Part shown: positions 33,989-64,000 of the stretch, in pieces | Layout of the letters: every line of letters starts with the position of its first letter | Position numbering within the stretch: the stretch's first letter is position 1 | Origin: Gadus chalcogrammus | Taxonomy: Eukaryota > Chordata > Actinopteri > Gadiformes > Gadidae | Assembly (NCBI RefSeq): GCF_026213295.1 | Contig: NC_079415.1 | Coordinates: 27,338,345 to 27,402,344, forward strand | Length of the DNA stretch: 64,000 nucleotides | Reading direction: 5' to 3' | Notes under the pieces: model-generated | Seen by the model: the letters and a program-made list of their open reading frames with translations, nothing else | Database searches by the model: none | Told to the model about the DNA's origin: nothing | Position numbers and translations under genes: made by a program

Positions 33989-35294
33989 GCGCCTCTAGAG
34001 CTGCAGAGCCAAACAGCTCCCCAGGTTCAACTGGAACACTGCGGAGGGTTCTCCTGCACGCCTCAGTAAGAGGAGACTGTGCCAACCAAACCTGGCGGCG
34101 AGCCTGGACGAGAGTGGACATCACCCGCCCCAACTCTCTGGACATCAGTGCGAACGCCTGCAAAGAAGCGTCACTGAAATCGTGGGCCGGAGCACCCACT
34201 GCAACCTCCTGCAGGGATGCTGACAGAGCGAGCATCAGGTGGGACATAGAATTGCCTATGCGTCCCATGCGTGCCGCTGCGTCATAGGCTTTGGAGAGCA
34301 AGTCATCCGTAACCCGACACTGGGGACGAGGACACCTCGCATCCGGTCTTAGAGCCTCATCAGGTGAGACAATTAGAGCGGCTATGGTTGGCTCAACTGC
34401 TGGCATGCGGTCCAAGCCGAACTTGGGTGCATCCTGCATGGCTGCCAGTGACCGACCGTCGGATGTTGCATGAGAGTGGGCTCTAGGATCCCTCCAGCAT
34501 GCATGCAATTCCCTCAGATACTCCTCCGATGGAGGCACGGTAAAGCTGGCGGGGGCTGGGCCACGCCTGAAGAAAGCACTGGCCGGAGCCGGCTGCGCTT
34601 GTGGCACGTCTAGCTGCAGACTGGCCAGGGCCATACGAATGATGGCTCCCATTGAGTTGTCCTCAGAAGCACTAGTAGAGCTGTGGGTCGAAGGACGGGA
34701 GCACGCTGCAGAGGCACGGGAGGCTGCGTCCTGTAGGACCCCATCCGGCTCGTATTCAGCAAACTCGGCAGCCGACGCTGCCAGAGAAAGCACATCTTCC
34801 TCCGGCTCCAAGGTGGCTGCCGGAGGAGCAAGAGCACCTGGCCCCCCTGCACCAGTCCCAGCCTGAAAGGCTAGGAAGAGGCACTTCATGCTTTCGAGCT
34901 CTGCCGTCAATTGGCCTACCTTGGAGGCAAGCCCGGACTCCCTAACCTTCTTCCTAGAAGTGGGGCCTGCGGTCACGGCAGCCCGACGTTTGGAGCGACC
35001 ATCCTGGGCTGGATTACGTCGCTGGGCTGGGGGCAACAGTTCGGGGGACGAAACGAGGCCCAACCGCTGTTCCACCTCAACTAATCTAGCAACTCTAACT
35101 GCCCGAGGCATAAAAGTGCAGTTCATGCAGGGGTCATCTGAAAGACCCTCCTTCAGATGCCCGAGGCCAAGGCATGAGGGACACAAATCATGGCCATCCT
35201 CAATCTGCAGAGGAGCCATGCAGGCCGAGCATGAGTGGTCGCCAACCATGTTGACAACCAGAAAAAATAACACTGTATAAAGCAAGAAAAACAA
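33699..35294 (-). CDS. DIRS ORF1 (gag-like)
   Basis: 531 codons from the first Met. A start at 35249 (MVGDHSCSACMAPL) is better, because the preceding residues are a hydrophobic leader not expected in this family. A Cys-rich N-terminus (CSAC, CPSC, CMNC) is followed by Ala/Ser-rich linkers, a helical middle, and a basic Pro/Gln-rich C-terminus ending RTFRGRGTRR. Its role in packaging is inferred from position. It overlaps the RT frame by about 290 bp. Confidence 0.8.
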   Translation of the reverse strand: MFFLLYTVLFFLVVNMVGDHSCSACMAPLQIEDGHDLCPSCLGLGHLKEGLSDDPCMNCTFMPRAVRVARLVEVEQRLGLVSSPELLPPAQRRNPAQDGRSKRRAAVTAGPTSRKKVRESGLASKVGQLTAELESMKCLFLAFQAGTGAGGPGALAPPAATLEPEEDVLSLAASAAEFAEYEPDGVLQDAASRASAACSRPSTHSSTSASEDNSMGAIIRMALASLQLDVPQAQPAPASAFFRRGPAPASFTVPPSEEYLRELHACWRDPRAHSHATSDGRSLAAMQDAPKFGLDRMPAVEPTIAALIVSPDEALRPDARCPRPQCRVTDDLLSKAYDAAARMGRIGNSMSHLMLALSASLQEVAVGAPAHDFSDASLQAFALMSRELGRVMSTLVQARRQVWLAQSPLTEACRRTLRSVPVEPGELFGSAALEALERTVQARKTREQLSVLQRSVPPPSRPRGSSAAPQRSYHPQAHPSGYLRSQRPRPQPAQQQAQAFRAPERLPLGQPQVPYAARRSPRTFRGRGTRR

Positions 35295-36599
35295 TAGACA
35301 CTGGGAGAGGGGGCGAAAACACAGCCTTCACCAATGGATATACAAACAGAAAAAAGACCCAGACAAGTTAGCCTCAGCGGGAACGCTGCTACCAACTACA
35401 GTCACACCTCTGCTGGGAGCGGGAGCGAGAGCACTGCCTTCACCAGTTGAGGGTAGCGGTCAGAACGAAACGTAGATAATAATAAGTGCAGTATAAATGC
35501 CGGGAGAGGGAGCGAAAGCACAGCCTTCACCGACAAATATTGGCGGGATAACAGCCCAGACAGTTAGCCTCAGCGGAGCACTGCTACTAACTACAAGGCT
35601 AAATATAACTATAAATGCTGGGAGCGGGAGCGAAAACACTGCCTTCACCAGTTACACAAAGCGGGCACAACCGAGTTGGCACCGAGGTTAAATGTACCTA
35701 AGCCGGGAGTGGGAGCGCACACACTGCCGTCACCAATAGCAACGATACACAACTTGAAAATTAAGTGATAAGCGCAATACAAACGCCGGGAGAAATTAAA
35801 TGATAAGCGCAGTACAAACGCCGGGAGAGGGAGCGGGTACACTGCCTTCACCGAAACACGAAATTATAACAAAGTAAGCTTATCCAGCCGAGGGAGATGC
35901 GTTCCACGCAATCCGAACCTCTCGGCGGGTCCGTTGCGGCCTTTGGAGGGTGAGCAGCTCACGGCTCCGACAATATGTCGCAAGGCCACCAGCAACGAAC
36001 GATCAATGATAATAATATCCAATTAGCTTTAAGCTAGCAAGGTGATACGATACCTGCGAAGCGAGAAGATGAAAGGAACAGATCCTCTGATGTCACCGGA
36101 AGATATAGGCTGTCCGGAGCTCATCAGGGGTCACAGGTGACTTTGTTGATATTAGGTACTCGAGCTGCGCATGCGCGAGACGGATAAATCCAGTGCTTAA
36201 AGCACCGCCTCTGGCGGTCAGTAAGGATGAAATAGAACCGTCAATGCAACCACTGATGGCAATGCCGTACTACTACAGCGGATGACTACTTTTTGTCATC
36301 CGCTGCACGCTTGGGAGGATGCCCGGAGCGTCTGCGTGCTGAAAGAGGAACGGAAAATGGACACGTCGAGATTAAAGTTCATATGATGTTTCAACTTTTT
36401 TCTCGACATTTCGAGTTTAAAGTCGACGCGTCGAGATTAAAGTCGACATGATATTTCAACTTTATTCTCGACATTTCAAGTTCAATGTCGACATGTTGAC
36501 TTTAAAGTCGGCGTGTCGATTTTAATCTCGTCCCGGCAAAAAAACTTGTTTTTTCTTCACGTGTGGCCCTAATACTCCGTCGTAGATATTAGTGATGAT

Positions 36600-36732
<133 letters not shown>

Positions 36733-37156
36733 CCCTGTGGTGATTTGGTTGCTGGAATTGCTCCTGAATAAGGAGCTCCATGCTGACAAGAAAGGAAGGC
36801 ACAATGAGACTGAATGTTCTAAATAAGTTTCTGAAATGCACACAGGACTGTTATATCCCAAATTCGAGAAAAAAAAAAGAGAACACCAGGGATTTTGTGT
36901 TAGTTACAATGTTTCTTAAGGTTTTCAGAAGTAGTGCCACGTTTTGCCTAATTTGTTATTTAAAATGTGTTTAGACTGGATGCAGACCAATACATAATTG
37001 TATAATTATTTGTAATTGTAGATTTGTAGAGAGAGCAACCTGGTCATTAAAATGATTACAAATTGAATTTTTTTGTTTTATTTTTTCTTTGGCGGCCCCC
37101 AGTCAAATTTGGGTTCCTAAATTGGCCCTCAGCTGTCAAAACTTTGAGAACCCCTG

Positions 37157-38863
37157 GTTTAAAGGAAGTAAAAGCATTATCTTTCCTACATGAATGGAAT
37201 AAGTATGGACTACATTCTGAGTGACATCCACACGTACTACTCATCTACATCTTCTGTGCACTGATATTATCTTCTTTTGCTTAACTAACTAAGGGGTCGA
37301 CTAACTAAGTCGACACCTAAATCTGGGAAACTCTCTTTATCTTGCTCACCCCTGCTTTATGACAGCCACAAAATCCCCTTCAGTCTCTATACTCCCTTAT
37401 ATGTTAAGGATATAGTTAATGTCACAGTCAAAGTTAAAACATTGCCTGTTTCATGAGTGAATTCCACAGCCACATATGTTGGTATTGTTGACAGTTGGTT
37501 GAAGGTATGCTTTTTTGCACACACAGAGCACTACGGACCCATAAACCCATGCATTTGGAATTGGAGCATTTCTCTGACTTTTTCGAGCTACAGAGAAGAA
37601 CATTGAAATTCAATGCATTTCAATCAATTTTGACTTCAGAAGGGGGGCGGGATGCATAACTGCCACCTCTATTTATGGATACATCAAACAACAATCAGAT
37701 TTTTCTATATTTTTTGGTTTTGGTTTGTTGGTTTGTTTAGGAAAATAGATTATGCAGTGACAATCGCTATGATGAAGGTTTGGGACTGCACGTGTGTGTG
37801 TTTTTTAAAGTCGTCCAAATTACAATATTTGATGACTAGTAGTTTCAGTGCAAAACAAATAGTTTGAGTAAACCACATTTTGTATATCCTGGGGTATTTA
37901 CTTATAGGAAATAGTAAATGCTAGAGTGTATTTAGACTGTATGCATTTCTTACCTGCGACTGCTCAAAGAACTTTACAATTAGTGCCTCACATTCACCCA
38001 TTCGCTCGCACACACGCACACAATTTTTGATACATGAGTTTTAGCTTACACTCAGGTAAAACTTTCAAGAACTTAAAGTATATCAACCTGAGAAGAACTA
38101 TGTACAGTCCACTTATACGTCATGAATCAAATCTCCCGACACCTGGGACGGAGGTTTGATTGACAAGCATGCTGGCCCTCCCTCGCCCCTAATTACTGTT
38201 GGACAGGCGCCCGTCCCCCACCCCTTCATACTAATGTTATTGTGTTGACTCCAAACGTCAACTCAACCTCTTGTCCATTGGTATTGATTGTTGTTTGTAA
38301 AAAATAATTGTAATAATTCAAAACCTGCCCAAAATGTATGTTCTCGCCCACATTCTTCATGCCTAACATGATCAAAAGTAGCCCAATTAGGCGGTCCCGC
38401 CCAATCTGTCAACACTGCATGCAGGAGCCTCAAACCAGACTACTCGTTCTCAAAAAGATTCACTGAGAGTTGGGTAAGTTGGACAAAATGAGTCAGTAGA
38501 AGTAGTAGACACACCTTTGTATGTCAAATCGTGCGTGTCCTTTCCATTAAGCGAGTCTATTCTCAATTTTAAAAACGTTCTAATAGGAGAGACCGTTGTG
38601 TCAACAAATGTGAGTCTCCATAGGGAACTATCCTAACCACACAAACAACCGATGCTCAACAAGCATGTTTCCAATTGTATTTGTTATTTAGGTCAAACAA
38701 GAAATACCAGAACAGTTTAGGTTTTACATTTGGTTTCTAGGCTAATATTTTTACTTTGTATTCCTCTGCGACGTCCGAAATATCTAGCTTTTGTGATGAT
38801 GACATCACCTTTGGCGGGTCACATCTTCACCCAGGGCCCAGAGGAAGTCAAGGAGACCAACTC
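37157..38863. other. intergenic, no gene seen
   Basis: AT-rich unique-looking sequence between the hAT nest and the MITE at 38867. Short open stretches only; no exon-like structure. Confidence 0.4.
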
Positions 38864-38866
38864 TAA

Positions 38867-39231
38867 CCCTGCGTTCACACCAAAAGATGCAAAACGTTGA
38901 CGCGCGTCGTGATCCCATTCAAAGTGAATGTAGAGACGCGTTGCTGCTTTGCTGCCGCAGCATTTGCTGCCGAGAAAACGGGCAGCAAAACTTGATTTGC
39001 GGCGTGTCAAAATCTGATTTACGGCGCGGCATGCCCGTGCCCGCTGCCGGGCACGGGCGAAGGGCGCGTTCACGTATTTTGCGGCGCATCAAATGCTGCT
39101 CGAGTTGAAATATTTCAACTTTTGACGCGCGTCAAAAGTTTGACGCGCCGCAAAACTTGATTTGACGCGCCGCAAAACTCAGGCGTCAACGCGTTCGGGC
39201 AACAAATGCATCTTTTGGTGTGAACGCAGGG
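38867..39231. mobile_element. Harbinger-type MITE
   Basis: 365 bp with inverted ends CCCTGCGTTCACACCAAAAG and CTTTTGGTGTGAACGCAGGG, flanked by direct TAA (38864-38866, 39232-39234), the PIF/Harbinger target. The interior is a GC-rich run of GACGCGC/GCGCGTC motifs around the palindrome GTTGAAATATTTCAAC. No coding capacity. Confidence 0.85.
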
Positions 39232-39234
39232 TAA

Positions 39235-40822
39235 GTAGGCCTATACTAAGAGGGTGAAAATAAACAAAATAAAATTACACAGAAAATCTGTTTAATTTAC
39301 GACTAACTAGCGCTTCACGCAGCCTTCACCTATTTAATATTTATATAATTTCATATCTATAAAAATATATAGCTGATAAGAATTAAATCCTTGTCATTTT
39401 TGTCATGAGATGGACACATTTTGATCTTATATAAACGTTTGCCAATGGTAGTTTGTTCACTAGTAGGGAGTACATTTTTTCATTAGGTAGCCTCTAGTGG
39501 CCTTACAGTTGTAGACAGTTGCTTTTGCCTGCAGAAGTAGGACAGTATTTATAAGATTTAAAATACCCTGGATGGATTGACTCAGATGGACGTCTTTTTT
39601 CTCTTCAGAAACTTTCTAGGTCCGATACTTAAATAAAAAGCTACAGTCATAATAGTCCAGGTTTGAGGCTTAATTCATCAAGAAGTAAAAATCCATAATT
39701 TAGTAAAGGAAAACAAGCAACAAATTGTGTTAGATGACTTTTATGGTTGATTTCAGTCCCAACCACAAATATAGTATTGACATTTTCAAACATATCAGCC
39801 GATTTCCAATGGATCCGTTACTGTCAGTCATCCATCTTCCATTGAAATAAATGTATTGAAAGGCAACACTGCAACCAGTTGTGAACAGAGCATTACTCAA
39901 TTACATTCAACATTTGTCTCAGCATACTCCCATTTACATAAACTTAAAAATATTATTTTTTCCCTGATGCAAGAATAAGAACTAAATATTAGTGATTTTA
40001 GTTCTCAAGAAACTCTTAACATCACAATAAAATGCTACTGAAAAACATTTCCATATAGATTGTTGAGAATTCAAGGGTAACTCACTCTCGCTCAATCTCT
40101 TTGTTAAAAGTACAATAACAATTACAATCCAAACGGAAACTCAAATTGCAGAAATGCATGTAGGACGATAATTGTGTCTTGGAAAATCTCACTTTTTGGC
40201 TGTGCTTGCTTAAAGGCTTTTAGAATAAGACAACACAGGCTTCACCAACTCTAAGGACATGCAGGCAACATCATGGCCAACAGGAGGTGCTGTTAAACTT
40301 GCATTTACACCCAACTTATGGGTAGGTACAGCTTGTTCTAGTTGACCGTGACATGGCTTAGCATTTAATACATTCATCAGGATTATTTTAGAGACCTGAA
40401 CCAAAAATTATGAAAGATTTTCCTCACCTGAGATTGAGATCAGAACCATAGCAAGGCACTGAAAACGCACAATTGTCCTTGAAAAGATTTAAGTGAAAAG
40501 TAAAGTTTTCACTGATCTTGAAACGTGGTAAAGGCACTTAACAAAGCAGCAGCCAGCTATGAAGCCATTTCGCGTAACAACAACACCTTGATGAGGTAAA
40601 TAATAATTTGAGGTTGTGTAGTTGGTTTTTGTTTCATTTCTTACACCAGTGTCTATTACCAATTGGTTTGAAAGAACTCCCATACCCGAGAACATCCTGG
40701 TTCCACTTGTGGCTTAGAAGAGCCGCATGTTCTCAAAGCCCAACTCTTCCGTCATTACCGCAAGCACTGTTATAGTGTAGCACCGCCACTCTTGTATGAA
40801 GGCAGAGATTGGCTGAGTGGTT
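39235..40822 (-). other. abcc4 3' UTR and downstream flank
   Basis: Sequence after the abcc4 stop. The 3' UTR end could not be fixed; I saw no clear poly-A signal on the minus strand. It contains the segment at 40235-40298 that is shared with 22567-22630. Confidence 0.4.
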
Positions 40823-63695
<22,873 letters not shown>

Positions 63696-64000
63696 CTGGT
63701 GACAGAAGAGAATTTAGAGAGACTAAAATCATAGTAGACTATTGGCTACCGGCTTGTAAGATACAGTGTGGTCATTTATGGGGGCGTACACATTTCACAA
63801 GGTTACAACAGTGCACTAAATGCTTTGGGAATCATAAAGAAAAAGTAAATAAAAAATCGTATTATAAAAAGAATATGGAGAATAAAAAAAGTTTGACACG
63901 TCAGGGAAACCCCTTAAGCAGCGAGTAAACATAAACAGGTTAAAAACCAGTTGCACACGGGCCTATCATAACGAAAGTATGTAAATTACACTTCCTTGAG
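63696..64000 (-). other. abcc4 intron 1, 3' part
   Basis: AT-rich intronic sequence, no exon 1 seen before the window edge. Confidence 0.6.

Larger units (their letters stand above)
30400..36238 (-). mobile_element. DIRS-type tyrosine-recombinase retrotransposon, apparently intact
   Basis: A 5.84 kb element, sense on the minus strand. Inverted terminal repeats of about 160 bp (30419-30577 and 36079-36237) share AATCCAGTGCTTAAAGCACC and TCACCTGTGACCCCTGATGA (relative orientation inverted). An internal complementary region at 30631-30728 reproduces, in reverse complement, the left outer end (30400-30450) joined to the right outer end at 30681/30682. This is the diagnostic DIRS circle-junction template. 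Three long frames (gag-like, RT/RNase H/methylase-like, tyrosine recombinase) are all open. Confidence 0.9.
30105..36584. mobile_element. unclassified TIR DNA element hosting the DIRS insertion
   Basis: The ends are TACGACGGAGTATT and AATACTCCGTCGTA. Inside them lie TAGGGCCACACGTGAAGAA and its inverse, then TCGA-rich arms (AAAGTCGACxxGTCGAG) on both sides. Direct GATATT at 30099-30104 and 36585-36590 is a candidate 6 bp target duplication. No coding sequence belongs to this layer. Superfamily is unknown to me. Confidence 0.7.

Noticed and set aside
40210..40404. 64-codon minus-strand frame in the abcc4 3' flank
   Set aside because: Short, no family resemblance, and it lies after the abcc4 stop within the repeated segment.

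Overview
The window is teleost-fish nuclear DNA. The evidence is interrupted vertebrate genes with GT-AG introns, a vertebrate ABC transporter gene next to a claudin gene, very long CA/GT and AGAC microsatellites, and a fish-type repeat complement (hAT, PIF/Harbinger, Ty3/Gypsy, DIRS and non-LTR elements). The species cannot be named from the sequence. The density and length of simple repeats is notable.

Layout. (1) 183-586, + strand: two internal exons of a claudin-10-like gene. (2) 1.3-19.6 kb: a repeat graveyard. It holds a hAT-type element carrying two further nested elements (1315-3754), a complete 9.0 kb Ty3/Gypsy retrotransposon on the minus strand (5050-14046) nested in a hAT-like element (4165-14889), and a 3.3 kb decayed non-LTR element on the minus strand (about 16326-19610). 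(3) 19861-21756, + strand: an isolated three-exon copy of ABCC4 exons 6-8, open and correctly spliced in appearance. (4) 22-37 kb: more repeats, including a decayed PIF/Harbinger element and a hAT element (about 27370-37156). The hAT holds an unclassified TIR element (30105-36584), which in turn holds an apparently intact DIRS-type tyrosine-recombinase retrotransposon (30400-36238). (5) 40823-63695, minus strand: exons 2 to 31 of abcc4 (MRP4), essentially a full gene lacking only its first exon, which lies beyond the right edge.

The abcc4 gene encodes a full ABCC half-pair transporter (TMD1-NBD1-TMD2-NBD2). I could place 30 coding exons with consistent phases (3838 coding bases). Its introns carry a solo LTR, hAT-like MITEs and a TTAA-flanked MITE. 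They also carry microsatellites that sit directly on splice sites: a pure 1452 bp (AGAC)363 array forms the intron-2 donor, and long GT or TA/GT arrays end 6-16 nt before the acceptors of three NBD1 exons. This splice-site placement is the most interesting signal in the window. The + strand exon 6-8 copy shares intronic sequence with abcc4, so it arose by a genomic inverted duplication. No prokaryotic-style system, CRISPR or RNA gene was found.
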